Shown: positions 35,856-43,547 of the stretch, piece after piece
How the letters are laid out: each line of letters starts with the position of its first letter
Position numbering within the stretch: the stretch's first letter is position 1
Assembly (NCBI GenBank): GCA_017408395.1
Contig: JAFQUQ010000019.1
Span: 1-48,935, forward strand
Source: Oscillospiraceae bacterium
Lineage (GTDB): Bacteria > Bacillota > Clostridia > Oscillospirales > Ruminococcaceae
DNA: 48,935 nucleotides
Direction: 5' to 3'
Notes under the pieces: generated by a model
The model's input: the letters and a program-made list of their open reading frames with translations, nothing else
What the model was told of the DNA's origin: nothing
The model's database searches: none
Translations under genes and position numbers: made by a program

Positions 35856-35884
35856 ATTATACCGCATAAATAACAAATTGTCAA
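35856..35884 (-). promoter_or_regulatory. Promoter of the AIM24-family gene
   Basis: Consensus TTGACA (35879-35884), 17 bases, TATAAT (35856-35861) on the minus strand. Confidence 0.88.
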
Positions 35885-35937
35885 TAAATTCTCTAAAAAA
35901 TATACTATATTTTTCTGCGATAATTCAATAAAATCTA

Positions 35938-35966
35938 TTGAAATAATTACAGATTTGTGCTAAAAT
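35938..35966 (+). promoter_or_regulatory. Promoter of apgM
   Basis: TTGAAA (35938-35943), 17 bases, TAAAAT (35961-35966), about 40 bases before the start codon. Confidence 0.75.
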
Positions 35967-36004
35967 TTATAGGTAAAATTTTTTATAAAGGAAGTTATTA
36001 CACT

Positions 36005-37213
36005 ATGAAATACGTTGTTCTGCTTTGTGACGGTATGGCTGATTACCCTGTTGAAGAGTTGGGAAATGTCACACCTATGGAAAAATCCGTTACACCGAAT
36101 ATGGATAAGCTTGCTCCGAAATCAACAATCGGTCTTGTAAAGACTGTTGCTGACGGTATGAAGCCCGGCTCCGACGTTGCAAACCTTTCCGTTCTCGGCT
36201 ACGACCCTGCTGTATGCTACACAGGCCGTTCTCCACTGGAGGCTGGCTCTATCGGCATTGATATGCTTGATGATGACATCTCCTTCAGATGTAACCTTGT
36301 TACCGTTTCCGAAGAAGAAAACTTTGAAGAAAGAACCCTCGTTGACTACTGTGCAGACGATATTTCAACCGCTGAAGCTAAAATTCTCGTTGAATATCTC
36401 GCTGAACATTTCGATAATGACGAATTCAAGCTTTACAACGGTGTAAGCTATCGTCACTGCCTTATCTGGCACAAGGGTACTCTCGATGTTGGTACTCTTA
36501 CTCCTCCTCACGACATCACAGGCAGAAAGGTTACTGAATATGTACCTGACCACCCGAATGCCGCTAAGCTTTACGATATGATGAAGAAGAGCTACGCTCT
36601 TTTAAAGGATCACCCTGTAAACGTTGAACGTATGAAGAAGGGTCTGCGTCCTGCAAACTGCATCTGGCTCTGGGGCGAAGGCAAGCGTGCTAACCTTGCT
36701 CCGTTTACAGAATGCTATGGCATTACAGGCTCTATGATCTCCGCTGTTGACCTGCTCAAGGGTATCGGTAAGTTCTCCGAGATGAACGTTGTTGACGTTG
36801 AAGGTGCAACAGGCTACATTGACACAAACTTCAGGGGCAAGGCTGACGCCGCTGTCAAAGAGCTTGCAGACGGTCAGGATTTTGTTTACATACACGTTGA
36901 AGCGCCTGACGAATGCGGCCACCGTGCTGAGGTAAACAACAAGGTAAGAGCTATCGAAATCATCGACAAGGAAATTCTCGGAACAATCCTTCCTGAGCTT
37001 GACAAGTACGATGATTACAAGCTTATGATCCTCCCTGACCACCCTACTCCTCTTGCTCTTAAGACACACACTAATGACCCTGTTCCGTTTATGATCTATC
37101 AGAAGTCAAAGACTTTCGAGGGAAGACCTGTTTTCACAGAAAAAACTGCCGCAGATACGGGTATCTTTATTGAAAAGGGTCCTGAAATTATGAAGTATTT
37201 TATTAATCTTTAA
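36005..37213 (+). CDS. apgM: Cofactor-independent phosphoglycerate mutase, archaeal (ApgM) type
   Basis: Metal-dependent enzyme of the alkaline-phosphatase superfamily that interconverts 3- and 2-phosphoglycerate in glycolysis. The 402-residue protein starts MKYVVLLCDGMADYP, with the metal-binding Asp, then DVANLSVLGYDP (nucleophile Ser), TGRSPLEAGSIGI, VEAPDECGHRAEV and LPDHPTPLALKTH (metal ligands). Start at 36005 follows AAAGGA; 16 more in-frame codons upstream overlap the promoter. Strong codon bias suggests high expression. Confidence 0.94.
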   Translation: MKYVVLLCDGMADYPVEELGNVTPMEKSVTPNMDKLAPKSTIGLVKTVADGMKPGSDVANLSVLGYDPAVCYTGRSPLEAGSIGIDMLDDDISFRCNLVTVSEEENFEERTLVDYCADDISTAEAKILVEYLAEHFDNDEFKLYNGVSYRHCLIWHKGTLDVGTLTPPHDITGRKVTEYVPDHPNAAKLYDMMKKSYALLKDHPVNVERMKKGLRPANCIWLWGEGKRANLAPFTECYGITGSMISAVDLLKGIGKFSEMNVVDVEGATGYIDTNFRGKADAAVKELADGQDFVYIHVEAPDECGHRAEVNNKVRAIEIIDKEILGTILPELDKYDDYKLMILPDHPTPLALKTHTNDPVPFMIYQKSKTFEGRPVFTEKTAADTGIFIEKGPEIMKYFINL

Positions 37214-37218
37214 AAATG

Positions 37219-37252
37219 AAGCTGTTTTCTGAATACAGGAAACAGCTTTTTT
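37219..37252 (+). terminator. Terminator after apgM
   Basis: Arms AAGCTGTTTTCTG / CAGGAAACAGCTT (near-perfect) and a T6 run; the converging gene ends within it. Confidence 0.88.
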
Positions 37253-37713
37253 CATGCCAGATTAATAATTTTAATAGGCTTGTTCATTGCCATCTGAACA
37301 GTCTGACCTGTTCCACTGCGCATTGATTTGCAATAACAAATACAACAGTCCGCACGATTTACAAGTTCTTGATTTCTTTTCTTCATACACTCACTATTAT
37401 AATGAGAATACATTACTTCTACACTATCCGCATCATTATATATTTTATTATAATTCTCCTTTTGATATGTATTCCATTTTAATGTCTGCTCCTCTGCTGA
37501 ACACGGCAAAAGAAGATGAAGCTTTATGCCGTTATATTTTTTTCTCAATTCAATTACGGCTTCTTCGCAAAGCATATCCCATCCTATTGCTCCGCCTGCA
37601 TAAAAATCACATACTCCTGCGTTAATCAATTCCTCTATTGTTGTATACAGCTTTTGTCTTAATTCCAATGAAATATAAAGATTTCTATGCCCTGTAAAAC
37701 ACACTGATTTCAT
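37252..37713 (-). CDS. SLOG family protein (DUF1273/YpsA-like)
   Basis: 153 residues. The N-terminus SVCFTGHRN and the segments DFYAGGAIGWDMLCEEAVIELR and LLLPCSAEEQ match the DUF1273/YpsA branch of the SLOG superfamily, Rossmann-like proteins thought to bind nucleotide-derived ligands. Members include the cell-division-linked YpsA of B. subtilis and proteins in nucleotide-signalling or defence settings. The exact role here is unknown. It has a good promoter of its own and diverges from an XRE regulator. Confidence 0.82.
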   Translation of the reverse strand: MKSVCFTGHRNLYISLELRQKLYTTIEELINAGVCDFYAGGAIGWDMLCEEAVIELRKKYNGIKLHLLLPCSAEEQTLKWNTYQKENYNKIYNDADSVEVMYSHYNSECMKKRNQELVNRADCCICYCKSMRSGTGQTVQMAMNKPIKIINLA

Positions 37714-37754
37714 TTTCTCTCACCATTTTAAGATTATTTTATCACTTTCTTAAT

Positions 37755-37783
37755 ATAATAAGATAAATAAATCATTTTGTCAA
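37755..37783 (-). promoter_or_regulatory. Promoter of the SLOG gene
   Basis: Minus strand TTGACA (37778-37783), 17 bases, TATTAT (37755-37760). On the other strand an extended -10 (TGATATAAT, 37802-37810) could serve the divergent XRE gene. Confidence 0.8.
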
Positions 37784-37840
37784 GTGGTAATTATTTTATT
37801 ATGATATAATTTTCTTATTAAATCAAAAGGGGTATTACAT

Positions 37841-38176
37841 TTGAATTATCCAAGATTGAGAGATTTAAGAGAAGATAAGGATTTGACTCAGGAATGTATT
37901 GCAAAACTTATTGATATTTCTGTCAGACAGTATGGTCTTTACGAAAGAGGCAAAGCCGACATTCCTTTTGAAAAGGCTGTAATTCTTGCAAAATTTTATA
38001 ATGTAAGTCTTGACTATGTTGCAGGACTGACAAACGATAAATTAGGCTTGACACGTTCAGCTTTATCTAATGCAGAAACAAAATTAATAAAAAAATTCAA
38101 TGCTTTATCAGAAAACGGAAAAGCCCGTATTCTTGAAAGAATTGACGTAATTGAGGAACAAGAAAACAGAAAATAA
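37841..38176 (+). CDS. XRE-family helix-turn-helix regulator
   Basis: 111 residues. The N-terminal 65 form an HTH_3/XRE DNA-binding domain (LRDLREDKDLTQECIAKLI, QYGLYERGKADIPFEKAVILA); a short helical tail follows. It starts with TTG, preceded by AAAAGGGG eight bases upstream; no better ATG fits the domain. It faces away from the SLOG gene across a shared promoter region and may control it. Target unknown. Confidence 0.85.
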   Translation: MNYPRLRDLREDKDLTQECIAKLIDISVRQYGLYERGKADIPFEKAVILAKFYNVSLDYVAGLTNDKLGLTRSALSNAETKLIKKFNALSENGKARILERIDVIEEQENRK

Positions 38177-38177
38177 T

Positions 38178-38217
38178 AAATAACGCTGTATCTCAAACGA
38201 GGTACAGCGTTATTTAA
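38178..38217 (+). terminator. Bidirectional terminator
   Basis: Arms AAATAACGCTGTA / TACAGCGTTATTT around a 12-base loop, between the converging XRE and DUF4250 genes. Confidence 0.88.
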
Positions 38218-38218
38218 T

Positions 38219-38392
38219 TCAGCAGAACTTATTCAATTCACCGTCATAAACATAATCAATTGCGGCAAGCTTTGACTTTATTTCATCCGCATCTGCGTCC
38301 ATATCTTCGCATAATTCCTCAAGTGAACCGTATTTGTCACGAAGCTGTGTGTTTATGTAGCTCAAAAGCATTACAGGGTCGTTTGGAAGCAT
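38219..38392 (-). CDS. DUF4250 family small protein
   Basis: 57 residues, beginning MLPNDPVMLLSYINTQLRD and containing SLEELCEDMDAD and KLAAIDYVYD. This is the pattern of DUF4250, a small acidic helical family common in Clostridia with no known function. The start at 38392 is chosen because family members begin with MLPxDP; an in-frame TTG lies three codons upstream. The ribosome binding site is weak. Confidence 0.8.
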   Translation of the reverse strand: MLPNDPVMLLSYINTQLRDKYGSLEELCEDMDADADEIKSKLAAIDYVYDGELNKFC

Positions 38393-38429
38393 TTTTATCA
38401 ACTCTTTTCTTTAGAATAGATTTATTATA

Positions 38430-39713
38430 TCACAAAACCTTTTCGATTGCAAACATATCGTTCATCAGCAAGTACCCCTGGGGAAACGGCCGCATAAAAT
38501 TCCACCAGCCTGCTCCTGCTATGCCGCTTTCATTTATTAAGTCATATTTGCCCTTGAAGCTTCTTACGTCTTCAAACCATATTATGTGCTCCCTTCCGCT
38601 GTCATCGGTGTATTCCACATACGGACTCTGTGATTTTTCATCAAATTTTATGACGGAATTATATCGTGCGGCTCGCTGTACGGCTGTAAGGCTTCCTATG
38701 GTTTCTGCCCTTGTTACGCCTTCAAGCTGTGGCAGGGTCCAGTCGTATGCGTAATTTGCCATACCAAGATAAAGCTTTTCGGACGGTATTTCCGTCATTG
38801 CATATTCAAGAACCCGTTTTACATTCGGAAGCGGTGCTATGGCCATAGGTGCACCGAATGCATATCCCCACTCATAGGTCATAAGAAACAAAAGGTCCGA
38901 CGCTTCCCCAAGAGCCGCATAATCGTGTGCTTCATAAAGTAACCCCTTTTGATCTGCCGAAATTTTAGGCGCAAGGTCGATGTTTAAAATATACCCTTCT
39001 GCGTGAAGCCTTTCCGCCGCATTCCGCACAAATGCCGTAAAGCCTTCCTTTAATTCAGCAGGAATATACTCCATATCAATGTCCATTCCCTGTGCGCCCT
39101 TACGGCGGATTTCCGCAAGCATACCGTCTATAACTTTATTCTGAAAGGAAATGTCCGTAAGCAGAGGTGTAAGCTTTGCTGACGCAAACTCCCCCGTTAT
39201 ATCAATCAGCGACAGACTTAAAAGCACTGCTGTCCTGTTTTCAAGTGCGGATATTATCACATCTTCATCGTTAACGGTAATTATTTCTCCATTCTCGGTA
39301 AAACCATAGCCGAAAATAATCAGATAGGTTATATACGGCAGCACCTGCTCAAGAAGCCGTTTGTTTATATACGGGTAGGTGAAGCCGCTTAAACGAACGG
39401 GACGTGTGATATTATTTTTATATTCTATGACTAAATTCTCACCTGCCGACAGATAATATTCAGGGGTGATATACGGGTTGTTGCGTCTTAACTGCAAGGT
39501 GTCCGTATTGAATTTCAGTGCAATTGAATAAAGCGTATCTCCCTGCTGTACGGTGTAGACCGTTTTAGGTTTAAGGATAAGAAGCGCCTGCCCTTCAACT
39601 AAAGATAGCGGATTGCTTATGCCGTTGTCAAATATGAGCCTGCGATAGGAAACACCGTATTTTTCAGCTATGGAATAAATCGTATCTCCTGCCCTGACAA
39701 CGTAAATTTCCAT
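38430..39713 (-). CDS. LysM-GH18 spore-cortex-type glycosidase (SleL/YaaH-like)
   Basis: 427 residues. Two LysM peptidoglycan-binding modules (about 3-48 and 52-97, each with the GDTxYSIA core) precede a glycoside hydrolase family 18 domain. The catalytic DxDxE reads MDIDMEYIP (Glu215). This order is that of SleL/YaaH/YdhD, N-acetylglucosaminidases that degrade spore cortex or sit in the spore coat. No signal peptide is visible, as in several spore-associated members. Start at 39713 follows AAAGGAG by eight bases. Confidence 0.88.
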   Translation of the reverse strand: MEIYVVRAGDTIYSIAEKYGVSYRRLIFDNGISNPLSLVEGQALLILKPKTVYTVQQGDTLYSIALKFNTDTLQLRRNNPYITPEYYLSAGENLVIEYKNNITRPVRLSGFTYPYINKRLLEQVLPYITYLIIFGYGFTENGEIITVNDEDVIISALENRTAVLLSLSLIDITGEFASAKLTPLLTDISFQNKVIDGMLAEIRRKGAQGMDIDMEYIPAELKEGFTAFVRNAAERLHAEGYILNIDLAPKISADQKGLLYEAHDYAALGEASDLLFLMTYEWGYAFGAPMAIAPLPNVKRVLEYAMTEIPSEKLYLGMANYAYDWTLPQLEGVTRAETIGSLTAVQRAARYNSVIKFDEKSQSPYVEYTDDSGREHIIWFEDVRSFKGKYDLINESGIAGAGWWNFMRPFPQGYLLMNDMFAIEKVL

Positions 39714-39745
39714 CGTATACGCTCCTTTAAACGATAAATCGTTTG

Positions 39746-39774
39746 TTGACATATTAATTAATATGTACTATAAT
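39746..39774 (+). promoter_or_regulatory. Promoter of the PH-like/FkbM operon
   Basis: Consensus TTGACA (39746-39751), 17 bases, TATAAT (39769-39774). The spacer holds the palindrome TATTAATTAATA. Confidence 0.88.
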
Positions 39775-39805
39775 TAATGTATATTATACGGACGGAGGTT
39801 TTTTT

Positions 39806-40195
39806 ATGGCAAAAATAGATTTTGATTACATCTGGACAGACAAGAAACGTACAATTTTCGGTCTGCCTATCTCATTTACAAGATACATTCTTACAGAAAA
39901 AAAGCTTATTACACAGACAGGCTTTCTTTCTATAACAGAGGATGAAGTTGAGCTTTACCGTGTTTCCGACAAAAGCTTACAGCTTCCCCTTGGCCAGCGT
40001 ATGTTCGGCTGCGGTACGGTCATCATAAACTGCCGTGATACTGACACTCCTATCAAAGAAATAAAGTCTATCAAAGAGCCTCGCAAGTTTATGGCTCTGC
40101 TTGAAGAAAATGTTGACATTCAGCGTGACAAGTACCGTGTAAGAGGCCGTGATATGATCGGCGGTTATGACGACTGCGACTGTGACTCAGAATAA
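39806..40195 (+). CDS. Small protein with bacterial PH-like domain
   Basis: 129 residues. FTRYILTEKKLITQTGFLSITEDEVELYRVSDKSL (landmark) followed by GCGTVIINCRDTDTP and EPRKFMALLEENV is the pattern of a bacterial PH (YdbT/YvbH-like) domain, here without membrane segments. The end is rich in acidic and cysteine residues (DDCDCDSE). Function unknown. It lies 23 bases before an FkbM methyltransferase gene and shares its promoter. Start follows CGGAGG. Confidence 0.72.
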   Translation: MAKIDFDYIWTDKKRTIFGLPISFTRYILTEKKLITQTGFLSITEDEVELYRVSDKSLQLPLGQRMFGCGTVIINCRDTDTPIKEIKSIKEPRKFMALLEENVDIQRDKYRVRGRDMIGGYDDCDCDSE

Positions 40196-40218
40196 TCCGA
40201 AAAGGACAGGTTTGATTT

Positions 40219-41277
40219 ATGCCCCTTAATATAAAAGAAACCTCAGGCTGCTGGGATTTTCTCAGAAAAACCGACTTGCCCGTTTTTATTTACGGTATGG
40301 GCGACGGTGCTTTGAAGATAATGAAGGTGTTCGATGAATTCGGTATTCCCCTTGCAGGATTTTTTGCAAGCGATGAGTTTGTACGGGGTCATTATTTTGA
40401 AGGACACCTCGTTCACAAGCTTTCCGAAATTAAAGAGGCTGTTGACGATTTTGTCATCGTGCTTGCTTTTGCGGCAGGCTACGAAAGCCTTTATAACCGT
40501 GTAAACGAAATTGCGGCACGTCATATTCTGCTTGCTCCCGATGTTCCTGTTGCAGGCGGCGGCTTGTTTACTTACGAATACTTCCTTGAAAACAGGGATA
40601 AATTCGAGAAGGTTTACAGCCTGCTTGCTGACGAAAAATCACGTCAGACCTACGAGGACGTACTTAATTTTAAAATAAGCGGTAAAATTGAATATCTCAA
40701 CAGCTGTACCTCTCCTAAGGCGGAGGTTTTTGAAAGTATCGTACCTATAAGAGAAAACAGCGTTTACGTTGACCTGGGTGCGTACAACGGCGATACTGTA
40801 CTGGAATATGCAGAGGTTTCGCAGAACAGCTACAAGCACATTTACGCTTTCGAGCCTAATGTGAAAAACTTCCGCAAGCTTGAAAAGAACACCGCCGAGC
40901 TTAAAAATGTTACTGTATTCAATGCAGGTGCGTGGAATGAAAACGGCACTATCCGCTTCACCAAAAACGAGGGCAGAATGTCCCGTGCTTCCGCTTCGGG
41001 TGAAATTGAAACCGCCTGCCTTGCTGTTGACTCGGCTGTAAACGAGCAGGCTGACCTTATAAAGCTGGACGTTGAAGGTGCTGAACGTGAGGCAATTATC
41101 GGCGCACAGAAACAGATTGCAGGCGGCGCTGACGTTATTTCTGCTTTGTATCACCGCAATGAGGATATGTTCGCTATCCCACTTCAGATTCACGAAATCA
41201 ATCCTCAGCTTAAATTCTACGTGCGTCATCAGCTGTATATCCCTGCCTGGGAAACTAATCTTTACTGTGTAAATTAA
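40219..41277 (+). CDS. FkbM family methyltransferase
   Basis: 352 residues. The C-terminal half is a SAM-dependent methyltransferase of the FkbM type: YVDLGAYNGDTVLEYA (SAM loop), YAFEPNVKNFRKLEKN and LIKLDVEGAEREAIIGA. The N-terminal 140 residues (VFIYGMGDGALKIMKVFDEFG) look like a Rossmann-like domain often fused to FkbM enzymes in glycan or natural-product loci. Substrate unknown; no glycosyltransferases lie nearby. Start follows AAAGGA. Confidence 0.82.
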   Translation: MPLNIKETSGCWDFLRKTDLPVFIYGMGDGALKIMKVFDEFGIPLAGFFASDEFVRGHYFEGHLVHKLSEIKEAVDDFVIVLAFAAGYESLYNRVNEIAARHILLAPDVPVAGGGLFTYEYFLENRDKFEKVYSLLADEKSRQTYEDVLNFKISGKIEYLNSCTSPKAEVFESIVPIRENSVYVDLGAYNGDTVLEYAEVSQNSYKHIYAFEPNVKNFRKLEKNTAELKNVTVFNAGAWNENGTIRFTKNEGRMSRASASGEIETACLAVDSAVNEQADLIKLDVEGAEREAIIGAQKQIAGGADVISALYHRNEDMFAIPLQIHEINPQLKFYVRHQLYIPAWETNLYCVN

Positions 41278-41368
41278 TGGTATACTGCTGCGTTTAAAAC
41301 CCTACTGTGCAATTTAAACACCTTTTATATTCAAATTGTATGCACTATATGATTAAGTGACGAAAATA

Positions 41369-41402
41369 ATGCAAGAGCTTTAAAAAAGACTTGCATTTTT
41401 TT
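41369..41402 (+). terminator. Terminator after the FkbM gene
   Basis: Perfect arms ATGCAAG / CTTGCAT around a 14-base loop, followed by T6. Its 3' part also matches a possible -35 (TTGCAT, 41391) with TATTAT 17 bases on, so the aminotransferase promoter may overlap it. Confidence 0.7.
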
Positions 41403-41486
41403 GTGTTTTGTTATATTATAATGTATAGCGACATTGCAAAATTGTATTTCACAGAAAAACAGTTGTATTTTGCGGGCGTAATCTGA

Positions 41487-41517
41487 TACAAATAATTTGT
41501 ACATAATTTGTACAAAT
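41487..41517 (+). repeat. Symmetrical repeat element upstream of the aminotransferase
   Basis: A 31-base stretch made of TACAAAT-A-ATTTGTA followed by an overlapping TAATTTGTACA direct repeat and the palindrome TTTGTACAAA. It lies 40 bases before the coding start and looks like a regulator binding site. Confidence 0.6.
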
Positions 41518-41557
41518 CGCAGATGGTCAATTATAGTTTGAAAGGATAGATTTTATT

Positions 41558-42838
41558 ATGCTGCTCACAGAAATGAACAAAGCTCAGCTTGAAGAATTTA
41601 AGGCTGCTTGTGAAAAGGAATATGCTGATTACAAGGCTAAAAACCTCAAGCTCGATATGTCAAGAGGTAAGCCCGGTGCTGACCAGCTTGACATTGCCAT
41701 GCCTATGTTCGACGTCTTCACTAATTCTGCAAGTATGATTGCTGAGGACGGCACTGACTGCCGCAACTACGGTATGCTTACAGGTATTATTGACGCTAAG
41801 AAGCTTTTCGGTGAGCTTCTCGGTGTGGGTACTGATGAAATTATTATCGGCGGTAACTCCAGCCTTGCTATGATGTACGATACAATCGCAAGAGCGTGGA
41901 CTCACGGTGTTTACGGCGGAGATAAGCCTTGGTGCAAGTGCGAAAAGGTAAAGTTCCTCTGCCCTGCTCCGGGTTACGACAGACATTTTAAAATCTGCGA
42001 ACACTTCGGCATTGAAATGATAAACATTCCTATGCATTCCGATGGCCCTGATATGGATATGATCGAAAAGCTCGTTGCTGAAGACGAGGCAATCAAGGGT
42101 ATCTGGTGCGTTCCGCTTTACTCCAACCCTGACGGCATTGCTTACTCCGACGAGGTTGTAAAGCGTTTTGCAAACCTCTCCCCTAAGGCTAAGGACTTCC
42201 GTATTTTCTGGGATAACGCTTACTGCGTACACCACCTTACAGATACTCCTGACCACATTCTCAACATTCTTGACGAATGCAAGAAAACCGGCAAGGCTGA
42301 TATGGTATTCATCTTTGCAAGTACTTCTAAAATTTCATTCCCGGGTGCGGGTGTTGCTATGATGGCTGGCTCTGTAAACAACATCAATCAGATCGCTGAG
42401 CTTCTTGGTATTCAGTGCATCAGCTACGACAAGCTTAATCAGCTTCGTCACGTTAAGTATTACAAAAACGTTGACGGCATTATGGCTCATATGGAAAAGC
42501 ACAAGGCTATCCTTGCTCCTAAGTTCAAGCTTGTTCTCGATACTCTTGACAGCGAACTTGCCGACCTGGGTGTTCTTGAATGGAACAAGCCTAACGGCGG
42601 TTACTTTGTTGCTGTAAACACACTTAACGGCTGCGCTAAGAGAGTTGTTGCTCTTTGCAAGGAAGCAGGCGTTGTTCTCACAGGTGCAGGTGCTACATTC
42701 CCTTACGGCAAGGACCCTGAGGACAGAAACATCCGTCTTGCTCCTACCTACCCTCCTCTCAGCGAGCTTGAAGTTGCTATGAAACTGTTCTGCCTTTGCG
42801 TAAAGCTTGCTTCTGCTGAAAAGCTTCTTGCTGAATAA
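41558..42838 (+). CDS. PLP-dependent class I aminotransferase (aspartate aminotransferase-like, PF12897 type)
   Basis: 426 residues, fold type I. The N-terminus (LKLDMSRGKPGADQLDIAMPM), the segment CPAPGYDRHFKICEHFGIEMI, WDNAYCVHHL and the PLP-lysine region FASTSKISFPGAGVAMMAGS define the Ic subgroup of aspartate aminotransferases found in many Firmicutes and Actinobacteria. It probably uses aspartate or another amino acid with 2-oxoglutarate. Codon use is strongly biased. GAAAGGA precedes the start. An internal ATG at 41573 is a possible alternative. Confidence 0.88.
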   Translation: MLLTEMNKAQLEEFKAACEKEYADYKAKNLKLDMSRGKPGADQLDIAMPMFDVFTNSASMIAEDGTDCRNYGMLTGIIDAKKLFGELLGVGTDEIIIGGNSSLAMMYDTIARAWTHGVYGGDKPWCKCEKVKFLCPAPGYDRHFKICEHFGIEMINIPMHSDGPDMDMIEKLVAEDEAIKGIWCVPLYSNPDGIAYSDEVVKRFANLSPKAKDFRIFWDNAYCVHHLTDTPDHILNILDECKKTGKADMVFIFASTSKISFPGAGVAMMAGSVNNINQIAELLGIQCISYDKLNQLRHVKYYKNVDGIMAHMEKHKAILAPKFKLVLDTLDSELADLGVLEWNKPNGGYFVAVNTLNGCAKRVVALCKEAGVVLTGAGATFPYGKDPEDRNIRLAPTYPPLSELEVAMKLFCLCVKLASAEKLLAE

Positions 42839-42854
42839 TTTTTAACACAAAATT

Positions 42855-42887
42855 ACACCGTTCAGAGTTGATCTGAACGGTGTTTTC
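42855..42887 (+). terminator. Terminator after the aminotransferase
   Basis: Perfect arms ACACCGTTCAGA / TCTGAACGGTGT followed by TTTC. Confidence 0.85.
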
Positions 42888-42898
42888 ATTTATACGAT

Positions 42899-42940
42899 AA
42901 AATCAAACCACCCGACGCAAAATCGGGTGGTTTGATTTTT
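42899..42940 (-). terminator. Bidirectional terminator at the end of the feo operon
   Basis: Perfect 15-base arms AATCAAACCACCCGA / TCGGGTGGTTTGATT. It follows the DtxR-like gene on the minus strand and also backs up the terminator of the aminotransferase. Confidence 0.85.
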
Positions 42941-42955
42941 GGGAAAGATATGCTA

Positions 42956-43339
42956 TTAAGGGTTAAGTGATGTCTTTTCTGCCTGTATATATCCCACAAG
43001 CTTTTCTATTGTTTCATCCGAAACCTGCGATACGATAGTCACTGCGTCCGTATCTGCGTTTTCCTCGTTGACGCCTGCGGTATTGCTCAGAAAATCACCG
43101 AGTATACTGCAGCGTTTGAACAATTCTTCTGCTTCTTTTACACCTGTGGGTGTAAGGGATATTTTACCGTAATGCTCCTTTAAGATGTAGCCGTCATCAG
43201 AGAGGCTCTGCATCATTTTTACGGTACTGGGCTTGCTTACGCCAACAGACGCAGCCACGTCTGCTGAACGCACCTCACCGCCGTTAAGGCTTAATTTATA
43301 TATTGCAAACAGATATTTTTTCTGCGAATATGTAAGCAT
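42956..43339 (-). CDS. DtxR/MntR-like regulator, divergent metal site
   Basis: 127 residues. The N-terminal winged helix (YLFAIYKLSLNGGEVRSADVAASVGVSKPSTVKMMQSL, landmark) and the start of a dimerisation domain match the DtxR/MntR family; no SH3 domain is present. Compared with remembered MntR, the ligand positions look replaced: the first helix has SQKKYLFAIY where Asp/Glu are expected, KRCSILGDFL has Cys for the His of RHxLL, and AVTIVSQVSDE lacks the Glu-His of the IEH motif. It is last in the feo operon, 16 bases after the cysteine-rich gene, and is the best candidate to bind the GTTAG...CTAAC sites. Confidence 0.8.
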   Translation of the reverse strand: MLTYSQKKYLFAIYKLSLNGGEVRSADVAASVGVSKPSTVKMMQSLSDDGYILKEHYGKISLTPTGVKEAEELFKRCSILGDFLSNTAGVNEENADTDAVTIVSQVSDETIEKLVGYIQAEKTSLNP

Positions 43340-43355
43340 TATGCACCGTCCTGTT

Positions 43356-43529
43356 TTAATTTTTACAGCCGCAGGAACAGCCCTTGTGCTCTTTGGCTGA
43401 GCTGCAGGATTTGCTGTGAGGGCAGCCTATGCATTTCTGTCCGCTTTTCTTTGCTTTATAAACATATAATGCCGCAAGTACTATAATTACTGCAACAACT
43501 GCAATAACTGCAATATCTGTTATAGTCAT
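43356..43529 (-). CDS. FeoB-associated cysteine-rich membrane protein
   Basis: 57 residues: a hydrophobic helix (ITDIAVIAVVAVIIVLAALY) followed by a basic, cysteine-rich tail with CIGCPHSKSCSS and CSCGC. This is the pattern of the small FeoB-associated Cys-rich family encoded after feoB in Firmicutes, thought to help ferrous iron uptake. The start at 43529 is chosen because AAGGAG is nine bases away; an ATG at 43535 is only three bases from it. It was found by translating the gap between feoB and the regulator. Confidence 0.9.
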   Translation of the reverse strand: MTITDIAVIAVVAVIIVLAALYVYKAKKSGQKCIGCPHSKSCSSAKEHKGCSCGCKN

Positions 43530-43547
43530 ATCCATATTCTCCTTAAA

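Noticed and set aside
35957-36004. Longer N-terminus of apgM
   Set aside because: The extra 16 codons overlap the -10 box and lack a ribosome binding site; MKYVVLLCDGMADYP is the normal family start.
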